Shown here one piece after another: positions 44,895 to 55,783 of a stretch of DNA of 64,000 bases (position 1 is its first letter; each line of letters begins with the position of its first letter). The notes beneath the pieces are model-generated. The model was not told the DNA's origin. It was given only the letters and a program-made list of their open reading frames with translations, and searched no databases. This DNA is from Datisca glomerata (Eukaryota > Streptophyta > Magnoliopsida > Cucurbitales > Datiscaceae): positions 1,434,403-1,498,402 of the forward strand of contig QANY01002227.1 of NCBI GenBank assembly GCA_003255025.1, read 5' to 3'. The translations under genes were made by a program, and so were the position numbers.

Positions 44895-47800
44895 TGAATA
44901 TTTGAAATTTTAATATATGATTTATACTAAATAAGAATTTTATCTAACAATTTGTTGCATGCAAGTTTAGACCATTAAAAATTTAGTTTACTTCCAACCT
45001 AATTCTTATCATGTTAAAGCAACATGAGTGTGCCTACGTTTCTGTGTCTAGAATATGAAAGGACATCGTGAATTCCATGGAGCAATCTGCATGCCGATTG
45101 CAATCACTATCTGCTGACTGCACTGCGTGCGTATTCATTATATTTCTAACATACGGCAAATATAATTAACGAAAAATTAACAAAAGCTATTAGAATTGGA
45201 GTGAGAAAGACAAAAATGGTTTGTCTGTCATTGCAGGTCAACTCGACTGTCTTGATACTATTGAACTATCCAATTAATAATTATTAGATCTTGTTATATT
45301 ATTTAATTTAATATAAGATGTCTTTTATCGAATCACATCCCAGAGCTTAACTCCCTTATACCACTTAGGTGATCACGTGTACTTACAAGTTATATATGAA
45401 ATATCATATATTATCGTAATATAACGGTATAACTTGATGTTACCCATGGTTAGTTAAATGAGGACGATAAAAATATGAAGTATTATTCGATTTGTAAAAT
45501 TCAAAAAATAAACGATCAAACATTCAGTTAAAATTCGGTCAATAATATGTGATTCATAAAAATTCAGAAAAGAGTATTATACGTTTTCTTTTAAAAAAAT
45601 TAGTATAAAAAATAAGGCTGTAGAATTTACAATTATATATTAATATAACAATAAAAAAATCAATCTAAAAATTCCTCAAACATATTTGTAGTGAATATTC
45701 AATTCATAAGTACTCTAAAACTAAAATATATTGATCAATTAATAGTATTGTTTTCATCTAAAATATTATTTCCATCTAACATATTATATATATATCAACT
45801 ATAATATTTCAATCCATAATTCAACTACAATTATAAACTCATATTAGCATAAGTTACTAAAAATAATTATTTAACTCATTGTGGAAATGTACATGCATTA
45901 TATATATATATTAACTATAATATTTCAATCCATAATAATGTTCAATCCATAATTCAACTACAATTATAAACTCATTTTAGCGTAAGTTACTAAAAATAAT
46001 TATTTAACTCATTGTGAAAATGTACATGCACTTTATGTGTGTGTTATATATGTGACTATTTATAATTTTATCAACATTATATTAAAAATCAATTAATTCA
46101 TAAGAATAAAAAATAATTCGAATCAATATAATTAGAGAGAACTAAAATACCAAATCATCTAGATATGAATTTCAAATTTAAGTAAAAAATAATCCATGTT
46201 TATATTGTAAATGACAACAATAATTAGAGTACCTTTTTTAATTTAAAAAGGGTGAGAACTATAAAAGAACTTAAAAAGGTCAAACTGTAGTATAAATCAT
46301 GTATAACGCATAAGATGAAATAACCTTTAAATCATATAATGTGGGGTAAAAAAATGACCATATGGTTTGTTAATATATATAAGGGGTAAAGAATGTATAT
46401 TATAATAATTCTAAAAAAACAAAAGTGGTCCCAGCCAGCTCTTCCACTTATTTTATATTCATTTTCAAAACTTTTTATGGTACAAGTTATGTACCACACA
46501 ATAGTTGAAAGCATCATTTTTAATCTCTTGTGGCCCCACAAGAGATGATCAAGAGTAGATTAAATCCCTGTACGATACGGTGTTTATACCATAGCATCTC
46601 CTTCATCTTCTTCCCCAAATGTTTCTCTGCAACACCGAACATTACAATACCCATAATCCCCAATCCTTCCAGCCTCTATCTCTCTCACAATCCTAGCCAT
46701 ACGAGCCTCTCTTCACTGAGAACAGAGAGGAGCTAATACACAAGGAATGGTATTTGAACTTAAGCGTATAATTCGCGTACCATATAAATACACGAATTAT
46801 ACTTCTTAACCCAAAAATATGCGTATATCCGTATCTTTGGAAAAAATACTGGAACAGAGAGAATTATTCGTATTTGTACAGATTCGCATATTGTATGCGT
46901 ATAAAACGCGTCTTCACCAACAGATATGCTACCTAACGTCTTTTTAGAATAATTATGCTCTAATTAAAATTTGGCTCGAAATTTAATTAACTTATTCCGG
47001 TGGGTTGGAGTTATATCCCGTTTCTTTTAAAATTTATAAGTAATTTTGATAAAAAAAATATAAATTAAAAACTTCAAAATGGTGGGGTCTATTATTAGAA
47101 TATAATTCCATGAACTTCTCAAAATTCTAAAACATCATCTACCAACTAGGTAGTTGTAATCTAGACATCACTACCACTTCTAAGTGAAGTTTAGCGGTGA
47201 AAAATTGATATAAATTATCCTTACTATTATATGAAATTTTAAATTGATAAGTCTTTTAATATTTTTTCTATCAAAATTACATTTATTATGTCAATTATTA
47301 ACAATATATTGTTGTGAAAAATTAAGAGATAAATTAGTTTAAATAGATCGAATTTTGTTAAAAGATTAGAAAAATGAATAATTTGATACTGAATTAATAC
47401 TTCAAAAATTTTTTTACTAATTTTAAGTCTATAAGATATACAAATGGGATTAAAAGGGGAAAACATTTTTTGACACATGATCTCACTATTACATAAAATT
47501 CTGAATTGATATATCTACTGATATTCTATCTATCAAAATCATATATAGTATTCCAATTATTCAAAATACATGAGCTATAAAAAATTCCGATCTACAGCTT
47601 GAGAGGATTAACGTCTACTACAATGAAACAAGTGGTAAGAGGTTTGTTCCTCGGTTTTCTCATGGATCTTGAAGATAAATTAGTTTAAATAAATCGAATT
47701 ATATCAAAGTATTTTATAAATATATAATTTAATATTATAATTAATAGTCAACTCTTTTTTACATTTTTAATGGAATAAAATCTATCAACAAAATAGCAAC

Positions 47801-48057
47801 AAGAAAATTACTTAACAAGAATCTCAATATAAGCACAAAATCAAAATATCAGGAGAAATCACATCAAACCAAATNTATTTATAGTTCTATTTATATTTTT
47901 ATATATATTATTTATTATTTTTATTAAACACGTGGAACGCATCGTAGAATTATTAGTCATAAAAAAATTTGAATACCATCGTTTATTGACAAAAAAGGTA
48001 CACATTCATTTAATTCTTTTCACACTAATTATTAGTTGTCCCAAATGATTACCTCGG
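44895..48057. other. AT-rich intergenic DNA
   Basis: No gene recognised. It contains a tandem duplication (45781-46030), a stretch with many CGTAT-type words on both strands (46760-46920), a diverged direct repeat pair (about 47226-47310 and 47485-47570) and a single undetermined base N at 47875. Short open frames here are AT-biased and unconvincing. Confidence 0.6.
45781..46030 (+). repeat. Two-copy tandem duplication, about 117-133 bp
   Basis: Units 45781-45897 and 45898-46030 share the ACTATAATATTTCAATCCAT and GTTACTAAAAATAATTATTT blocks. The second unit has a further duplication of about 17 bp (TTCAATCCATAAT) inside it. Confidence 0.88.
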
Positions 48058-48060
48058 CTT

Positions 48061-48068
48061 CTTATATA
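48061..48068 (+). promoter_or_regulatory. TATA box of the DUF538 gene
   Basis: CTTATATAGG lies about 80 bases before the ATG, consistent with transcription starting near 48095. Confidence 0.6.
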
Positions 48069-48145
48069 GGCCACATACCAAACCCCATTTTCTGTCTTTG
48101 CAAACAACCACTAGAAAATCTTTGAAAATAGAAGGAAATATAGAA

Positions 48146-48634
48146 ATGGGTTTGCTTTCTTCTCCTTCAATGGCTTCACTCTGTACAACCATCTTCTTTA
48201 TAATCTCCTCCTCAAACCCATTAGCCACTGCTCAAAGTGCCCCATCAGTATACGAAATTCTTCAGCAATATGACTTCCCAATTGGCCTTCTTCCCAAAGG
48301 AGTAACCAGCTACGAATTGGACAGAGCCACAGGCGAATTCTCAGTTCATCTAAACAAAACATGCAAATTCTCAATTGAATCATATGAATTGGAGTACAAG
48401 ACGAGCATAAGTGGTGTCATATCAAAAGACAAGCTCAGAAAATTAAAGGGTGTGAGTGTTAAAGTCCTGTTTTTATGGTTCAAGATAGTGGAGGTTGATC
48501 GTGATGGAGATGAGCTTGAATTCTCAGTTGGGATTGCGTCTGCCAATTTCCCGGTTGATAATTTTTATGAATCTCCACAGTGTGGATGTGGATTTGATTG
48601 TAACAAGGTTGCTGATTTAGTGTCTTCTTCTTAG
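48146..48634 (+). CDS. DUF538 family protein (PF04398), secreted, intact
   Basis: This is the only intact host gene seen: a single uninterrupted exon of 162 residues. ATG at 48146 is chosen because it has A at -3 and G at +4 and is the first Met; the frame extends upstream only through a non-ATG start. Residues 1-30 are a hydrophobic signal peptide (CTTIFFIISSS, then ATAQS), suggesting secretion. The DUF538 domain spans about residues 35-145, with the typical YEILQQYDFPIGLLPKGV opening, ELEYKTSISGVISKDKLRKL and VKVLFLWFKIVEV. A cysteine-rich CGCGFDC follows. The family is plant-specific; members such as Arabidopsis SVB affect trichome size. Biochemical role is not established. Confidence 0.93.
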   Translation: MGLLSSPSMASLCTTIFFIISSSNPLATAQSAPSVYEILQQYDFPIGLLPKGVTSYELDRATGEFSVHLNKTCKFSIESYELEYKTSISGVISKDKLRKLKGVSVKVLFLWFKIVEVDRDGDELEFSVGIASANFPVDNFYESPQCGCGFDCNKVADLVSSS

Positions 48635-49222
48635 GCCATGGGTAAGTAAATAATATATTTTTTAGACAAATTGGGAATATATCGGTTTAAACTTAGGACC
48701 TCTTGTTCTTATTTTGATGAGACGTGGTGCGCTATTACGGGGTTAAAAAGTAAATAATGTGTTCAATGAGTGAATGATGTATGTACTATTTGGGATATTA
48801 GGAGGCCAGAAGTAAACAGTACTCGTGGTTAAGTTAAGTGGTGTAATATATTATTATCTATTCAATGTTAGAGACTCAGAATATTGACTTGTTTCTTGGT
48901 AAGTTGTGATAAACTTATGTAGCTGAATGATTTGGGGCTTAATCAGTTTTTAGGCTAAAGAGAGTTCTTGGGAAAGCTGAAATAGAAATATTGGGGAATA
49001 CATTCGGTTTGGATTTTTGTTTTTGGTGATTACAGTTAGAGGTGCCAATTTCATTTCATTAATGTATTCTGAAATACGTAATTAGTGCATATAACTTCTA
49101 AGTCGATTGTATTCTAACATTTAAGAGGAATGGATAAAAGAACTTATAGGGAACCCACTTAACATATGTTTTTTATTCAACTTATTTTATATGATGGAAG
49201 GGGAAAAACTTATAGTATTTTA

Positions 49223-49330
49223 GGAGTACCGTACTCATTCAAATGAAAAATTGACAATCGTCAAAAAACATGTTGAAAAAAATTGATTTATTATCAAATT
49301 TCATTTTCATTTAAAGAAGTACGATACTCC
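49223..49330. mobile_element. Foldback MITE-like element, copy 1
   Basis: Arms GGAGTACCGTACTC and GAAGTACGATACTCC form an imperfect inverted repeat of about 35 bp around an AT-rich centre. The element shares its end style (GAGTACC, then AATTTTTTT outside) with the one at 49597. No target duplication was assigned. Confidence 0.5.
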
Positions 49331-49596
49331 GAGAGGACCATAATTTTTTTACCGGAATGAACACACTTTTCACAATGTAATTCTCAAGTATATCTAAATA
49401 TTCTCAAGTCTTTAATCTAAGATATTTAGGGAGTGTTAACTTCTTGCTCAAGTTGCTCTTTCGAAAAAATTGGTTATTGGATCAAATGATTAAATTTGAA
49501 AGGTCTATATCATGCAATTCAAAAAAGAATAAAACAATAGTTAATATACTCTTTTTTAGTTTTTTAATGCAGTTTGAACTAATATGAGTTATTCGG

Positions 49597-49728
49597 AAAA
49601 AATTACGGTACTTCTAAAGAATCGTACTCGCTTAAGTTATAAATTGAGACATGGCAATTAAATCGTATTTTTAAACACTTTTTGTCAAGTGTCAATTTAT
49701 AACTTGAAGGAGTACCATAATTTTTTTC
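49597..49728. mobile_element. Foldback MITE-like element, copy 2
   Basis: The left arm from 49607 (GGTACTTCTAAAG...AAGTTATAAATTGA) pairs with the right arm ending 49716 (TCAATTTATAACTTGAAGG, AGTACC). The flanking AAAATTACGG / CCATAATTTT extends the pairing. Confidence 0.6.
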
Positions 49729-50341
49729 AAGTTGTTCAAACATGATAGGATGGCCAACAAGATTAGATTGTCTCGATATTCGAAAAAAATTACTTGTCAC
49801 AAAAAAACGTAACAAAAAATAAGGTTGATAATAGCCTATAATTTTGCTCTTTATCATTTATATTGCAATGCACACATGACACATGTTTTTATAGCAATTA
49901 TTACTTTAATTGCATCATTCATCACAGTTCTGAACATGTTTCTCTTTTCTCACACTTGCCTTGCAGGCCTTAATAGTTAATACATAGCTCGGAGAAATTA
50001 AAGAGACAAGTCGTTATTCTTAAAATAGTTTTTCTATGAAGAACAATACTCCGTGCTATGCCAGTATGTCATTTTAAAATATTATTAATGGTTAACTCTT
50101 CAAGATCTTACTATATATAGAATGATAAATCTCAAAAAAATTTAAAATTGACTAATGTAAGCGGCTACTCTCAAATATCGTCACGTGTCACTTAGAATAA
50201 GACGAGTAAATAAATTGTAAGAAGTTTAACTTAATATCATTGTGGTGCTTAACCAAATATACTCTAACTATTAAGTCTGTACATAATATGGTGCTTAATC
50301 AAATATACTTGAATGCTCATTACCCTTTAATGAACTAGCGC

Positions 50342-50447
50342 TCATCTATTTATATCGGTAGGTTTTAGACTCTTAATAGGATTATAGTCTTACATCATCT
50401 ATTTATATTGGTAGGTTTTAGACTCTTAATAGGATTATAGTCTTGCA
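50342..50447 (+). repeat. 53-bp tandem duplication
   Basis: Two units starting at 50342 and 50395, nearly identical (C/T in TATC/TGG, and ends TTACA/TTGCA). Near-identity suggests a recent slip or unequal exchange. Confidence 0.92.
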
Positions 50448-50811
50448 CCAGATAAACTATCTTAGAGCTTAGTAATGGAAATAATCTTTATCCTCATCGA
50501 AGTGAAGTTACGTCGTCATCTGTTTCAGTGCGAAGATTTTTATGAATGTGCAACTTTGGAGATGCATTTAGAGATGACAGTTGGGTCCAGTGAAGACTCG
50601 ACCAAGCAAAATGGGTCAGACTAGGCCCATGAAGTTGTCTATGGTCAGATGAGGCTCTGCCTAATGGGCTATCATCGGCTTTATCGAAACTAGGTCCAAA
50701 AAGATTTAAGCCCGTCTACAATTGACCTAATAAAAGAGAATTATGAAAAACGACCGGAAACATAGGTAAGTTGCAAAAATGTACGATTTTTTTTTATAAA
50801 AATGACAAGAT

Positions 50812-51075
50812 TAAATAATTTAGTTACTAAATTACACGGACATAAATATAATTATTTTATTTAGGTCTATGTAATTTTTGTAACTAAATTATTTCGGCCA
50901 CTTCCGTCGGAAAATGAAAAAAAAAACTAAGTTTCCCGAAATGCAAAAATGGGCGAAAACTTTTCTTTTGTAAATATGACCGAAAATAGTCAAGATAAAT
51001 AATTAGGTACAAAAATTACACGAGTGTAAATAAAGTAGTTACTTTTATGTAATTTGATAACTAAATTATTTACTC
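50812..51075. repeat. Two neighbouring related inverted repeats
   Basis: At 50812-50893 the arms AAATAATTTAGTTACTAAATT and its approximate reverse complement (AACTAAATTATTTCGG) form a hairpin. At 50985-51075 a similar hairpin has TAAATAATTAGGTAC and AACTAAATTATTTA. Both have ACACG/ATGTAA motifs inside the arms, so they look like two copies of one foldback unit. Confidence 0.55.
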
Positions 51076-51136
51076 GATAGTTTATGCAAAAAAAAGATAT
51101 TTTTGTAATTCACCCTGTTTTTTTTAGTAATTTTAT

Positions 51137-51440
51137 TAGGGGTGTTCAAAACCAAACTGAATCGACCAAACCGTTCTTTGGGCCTTACGATTTGGTTTGG
51201 TAGAGCTACTGAACCGAATTTTCGGTTCGATTCAAAAAATGTTCAGTTTTTTAACCGAACCGACCGAAACCTTAAATTCATATTATTTTTTATTTTTATA
51301 TAATTCATATTATTTTTTATTTTTTCTATATAATTTCATATCGAACCAAACCGATATAAAATTTTCTTTTTTATTATTTTTTTCAATAATAACATTTAAT
51401 TTTTTAATTAATAATATCTAACCTAATCGTATTCACCCTA
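51137..51440. mobile_element. hAT-like MITE candidate
   Basis: The left end TAGGGGTGTTC and right end ATTCACCCTA are imperfect inverted repeats. The flanks AATTTTAT (51129-51136) and CTTTTTAT (51441-51448) match at 6 of 8 bases. The interior has repeated AACCGAAC/GGTTCGATT words. It encodes nothing. Confidence 0.4.
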
Positions 51441-51656
51441 CTTTTTATAGTTATCTCACCAAATAAACTAGACACCAATGGCTCGTTTGGTATAGGGTGA
51501 AATCAGGCAATATACCTGAAAAGTGATGGCAAGTATGAGATTTGCTTTGTTTGGTTCAAATTTTTTGGGTGCTTCAATATTCCTAAAATGTAAAGATACC
51601 CTCCATTGAGGGTTTCTTGAAAACCCTCTAAATCAAGGGGGATATCCATTTCGGGC

Positions 51657-51805
51657 GTTCTGTTCGCATCTGCCTTCTCCCTCTCCCTCTCACTCACAAG
51701 CAGCGACCCATGTAAGCTCTCTCACAAAGGCTTCTCATTCTATTCACGTCTGCGTTCTCCTTCTCCCTTTCCCTCTTACTCACGAGCAGCAAGCCATGGT
51801 AAGCT
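51657..51805 (+). repeat. Two-copy repeat ending in splice-donor-like sequence
   Basis: Units 51657-51718 and 51737-51805 share TTCTCCCTCTCCCTCTCACTCAC-type pyrimidine sequence, GAGCAGC and a terminal CCATG-GTAAGCT. The second unit fits a good splice donor (CATG/GTAAGC). This could be a duplicated non-coding first exon, but nothing downstream confirms a gene. Confidence 0.6.
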
Positions 51806-51806
51806 T

Positions 51807-51817
51807 TGTGTGTGTGT

Positions 51818-51866
<49 letters not shown>
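51807..51866 (+). repeat. (TG)n microsatellite
   Basis: About 30 TG units with one TA interruption. Open frames on either strand across it are low-complexity artefacts. Confidence 0.95.
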
Positions 51867-51867
<1 letters not shown>

Positions 51868-52437
51868 CCTTCTGTGTTCTTCCCTTTTCCCTCTTCTCAA
51901 TTTTTTGTACAAGCCAAAAATTCGAAACGAGTTTTTACAAAGCTTCGTGAGAAGCGTTCTTCTTGTCCTCTCTGCTTTTTTCTATTTAGACCTAGTTAAT
52001 TTCTGAAATCAGAATTAATTTCCAATAGATCTAGCGCTACACAAAAAGGGGTAAAACTGTCCTCAATGAAAAAGATAGAGGAGAGAGCTATGGTTCTATT
52101 GATGTGAGGTTTGTTTTTTTCATTCCAGATGAATAAACTCGATCTTAAGGATTGAGTAATAAATTCGTATTGATAGTCAAAAGAAGCTTCTCTTTTAGGT
52201 GCTGGAGCCCTAAGAAGATTCTGTATATATTTTGTTTCATATCAAATTGCTATAAGTTAGAGACCAAACATCAATGGATGTGATTAATACATTATTCGCA
52301 TATTCATCATCTGGTCAAAGATGTTAATTTATCTACTGTATATGTAGGCGTAAGGTATAGCTCTGCTATTGTCTTCTGATCCTTACTAGAGAGCTCAAGC
52401 TAGCTTCTGGGCTGATTTTGTTGACAAGAATTTCAGG

Positions 52438-52650
52438 TTCTGCATCTATGGAGGCAGTGGAGAAAAAAAGTGGGGGCGGGTGTGGGGGGAGACATTTGAG
52501 ATTATGGCTTTCTAGATGAAGAAGAGAGGATTGGATGAGATTAGGGTTTTCTGCATCTATGGAGGAAGAAGAAGAGTGGGTGGTTTTGGAGGGAGAATTT
52601 GAGATTCGGAATTTCTAGATGAAGAAGAGATGAGTGACTGAGATTAAATT
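52438..52650 (+). repeat. Two-copy tandem duplication, 111 bp
   Basis: Units starting 52438 and 52549 share TTCTGCATCTATGGAGG, a purine-rich GTGGG stretch, TTTGAGATT and TTTCTAGATGAAGAAGAGA. They are moderately diverged. Confidence 0.85.
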
Positions 52651-55600
52651 TCTTTAGATTTTATTGTTTTCTATTGGTTTTATTTTGTGGGTTTGTTATT
52701 GTTTAATTGAGCTTCACTTAGTTTTTCACTATTTTCTATTTCAATTTTTTTAGCCCAGTTCTTTTAATTTGTTGGGAGAACTATAAGAATGACCCAATGA
52801 GCCATTCTTGTAGTAAAATGACCTCTCAGCTTTTTAATTGCAATAATGATTGGGCGGCCTGGTAGATAAAAGAGGAATGATTGATCATTTATCATTAGGC
52901 CCTTAATGAAAAAGGGCCTAAAACACGCGCTACAATACGCGTGTAGCGGCCCCACGCGTTAATGTAGCGTGGGTGAAACGCGGCGTTTAACGAAAGGAAG
53001 AAAAGCAGTCATGCGTATGGTAAATAAATCATATACGTATGATATCTAATTTAGATACTAGTTTGTTTTTGTCTATGAATACTAGAATAATATGAAACAT
53101 TGAATACCCTTACATTAACTATGTGTAATGTATATAAATTATGGTATCTAAATTAAATACTAGTTTATTTTTGTTCGTTTGTTTGTGTTTTTATTTTGGC
53201 TGTGCGTAATGTAAATAAATTTAATACATAAGGTTTCTAATTAGATACCATCGAGTAGAATAAGATCCAAAAAAAATTGACGTCTCTCATCAAGAAACCC
53301 AGTAAAATGCAAAAAACCAAATAGACTATCGCGAAAAAACAAAAAAAAAACTCAGGTCCAATCAGTACTCCAGAAAAAACCTTAGATCCAAGACAGAAAC
53401 CCTAACAACACATTGGAACCTGCACAAACAACCAATTAAACCCTAACAATGACATCTTCGTCGCTGCAACGCGCTGAAAAAAATTAAACCCTAACAATGG
53501 CGATGAACAACAGTGAAGATGAAGAACAAACAACGGCGACGAACGGACATTGAACGACGAACGACGAATGGCCACGAATGAATCACGAACCTCGAACACC
53601 GACGAACGAAGGTCGGCGACGAGGAAACTCTAGAAAACACAACAGCTCTTTTGGGAAGATAGGGGCAGAAAGAGAAAATTATTTAAAAAGTTATCAAAAG
53701 GAATATCTCTTGTTAAAAAAATGGCAATTCCTCAAAATTTGAAAAAAAAATGGACATTTATGTATAATGCCCCTCCAAAAGTGGTGAAATATACAGTTTC
53801 CCCTATTTGTTTATGTATTTGTTTTACTTATTATTTTGTTTATTAAAATAATTTTAAATTAGTATTTACAATTATATATTGAAAATGAAAATAAATAAAG
53901 TGAATTCTAATATCATAATGTTAAATGATAAATAAGATAGATTGTATTTTTATTAAACTATTACTTAGTTCAAATAAAAGAAAAAATGAAAAAAAAAATT
54001 GATAGTAATTACTAAAAAGTTAATAACATGTTATTGTGATAGTTTGCTTTAATTGTTAGAACTTGAAAAAATTTACGCCCATAACATCCGCGATCCGTTT
54101 CATAACTTCCGTTACATCCGATTTTTGTGAAACCATGATCACGACGTGACAGAACCCACAACATCAATTTAAAACGATGGTGCGAGGGTATCCTCAATAG
54201 AGTAATAATTGCAATATTAATAATGACCAAAACACATAATTCATATAATATAAACGATATTTCTTTATCCAAACTCATAAATTAAACATGTTTAATAGAT
54301 ATGATGTTTAGATAAGGATCCCTACTTCCTTACATTTTATTTACTTAGGATTAAAGAATGAGCGTAATTTGAGACCCTATGCAAATTTTTAGGTTTCTAT
54401 TGAATCGAGAAATATATTTAGTTACGGGAGAAATATGTTTCATTGTCCATCTATTTTATACATTTGCACATGTTGTTTACTATCATATTAATTTTTTTAC
54501 ATATTATTGATTGCTATAACGATATCTTGTAATTATTGCAATTCATATATATTATTATTATCACGAGTATAATTATTAGAATTCTATAATCATTAGAACT
54601 CATCTAGAATTATATGAAGTATATATACATGAGTATATTAATTGTATATGTATAGAATATATATCCTCATACACATATATATGTATAGAATTATAACAAT
54701 AAATAACAATAACTTCTATCTTGACCAAAAAAATAACAATAACTTCTAGTTTTCATCATAACTAATACAGACATTGTTATTTCTACTTTTCTTTTCTTTT
54801 AATAAATTAATTATTCTCTTTCACTAAACATGAAAAACAATGTTAAACCAACTTTATTGGGATTAAGTGTCCCGCTACTTAAATTAATATATCACTCGTT
54901 AAGTAGTAGAATGGGGCAAGTAATGTTGCAAAAAATAGAAAAAGAAAAAGAATGGGACACGTAATGATTCACTTCCTAAACTACTAAAATAGTTAGGCCC
55001 TTCCTATAAAACTTAGCCCACTTCTTGTTGTTCTGAATGGCCAATTCTTCTTATATTCCAAATCTTTTGAACAATCTGTTCCCCCAATAACAACAGAGTT
55101 ATAACGTAACGGTGCTGTGTCTATCAGTAACTCACCTATTCCATCTGCCTCAAGTGCGTGGACCACTTCTTTAATTATATCATCAACTATATACTTAGCT
55201 TAAGTAAAGATTTAGCTCAATTTTTTAATAAATATAATAGTTTATTTGCCCAATTAAATTGTCAGGTGGCAGATTACGAATAGTGAAGTTCAATTCAGGT
55301 ATTGGAACAAAGAAAACACATCACTTGATTAAGGCATTCACTTGATGAGAAAATAGAAAGTTTTGATTAGATTAGAAATACTCAGTTGGATATGACATGA
55401 CACTGATTGATCAAGCGTCATGTACATTTGAAATGCCGGGTAATTTTCATTGGTTTCATCGTTCATTGCATGTTCAATGAATTGTGATTTGTCTTCTTGA
55501 TCGACTCGACGTCAAGATCTTAGAGTACGAGTGACATATATTTAGTTAACTTGAAAATTGATGGTCATTAGAAGCTAGTACTAATTCTTAATTGAGTCAT

Positions 55601-55783
55601 TCTAAGTTAAGATATATCATTAAAATGAAAGAGAGAGACTCGAAAGAAACCAGAGGGAATCTAACACTATGGGACATTCCTAACAAACCTAACTAACTAG
55701 CTAGTAACCTTATATCTAAAAAAGTAGCAGGTACTCATTATTTTTTAAATCAAAGAAGAACAATAACATTAATATTGAACATC

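Larger units (their letters stand above)
48635..51136. other. Intergenic DNA with foldback elements
   Basis: No coding sequence recognised. It holds two foldback elements of one family (49223-49330 and 49597-49728), a 53-bp tandem duplication (50342-50447) and two related inverted repeats (50812-50893 and 50985-51075). Confidence 0.6.
51441..55743. other. Intergenic DNA, no gene recognised
   Basis: It holds two small tandem duplications (51657-51805 and 52438-52650), a (TG)n tract and a CGACGAACG-rich patch at 53500-53610. Between about 54840 and 55130 the AT bias drops and a CCTATAAAACTT sequence could be a TATA box, but no open frame follows. Confidence 0.5.

Noticed and set aside
46760..46920. 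Promoter or protein-binding array in the CGTAT-rich stretch
   Set aside because: Words vary in spacing and form, and no gene follows; not enough to call a regulatory site.
48098..48145. Upstream extension of the DUF538 frame
   Set aside because: It begins at TTG with no ATG; including it would bury the signal peptide. The ATG at 48146 has good context.
51694..52006. Open frames on both strands rich in Cys-Val and Thr-His
   Set aside because: Artefacts of the (TG)n tract read in different frames.
53400..53640. Coding exon in the CGACGAACG-rich patch
   Set aside because: Open frames are short, repetitive and lack a start context or domain.
54840..55130. Promoter of a second host gene (CCTATAAAACTT)
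   Set aside because: No open frame or conserved protein follows within 600 bases; the next sequence is the 3' end of a LINE.
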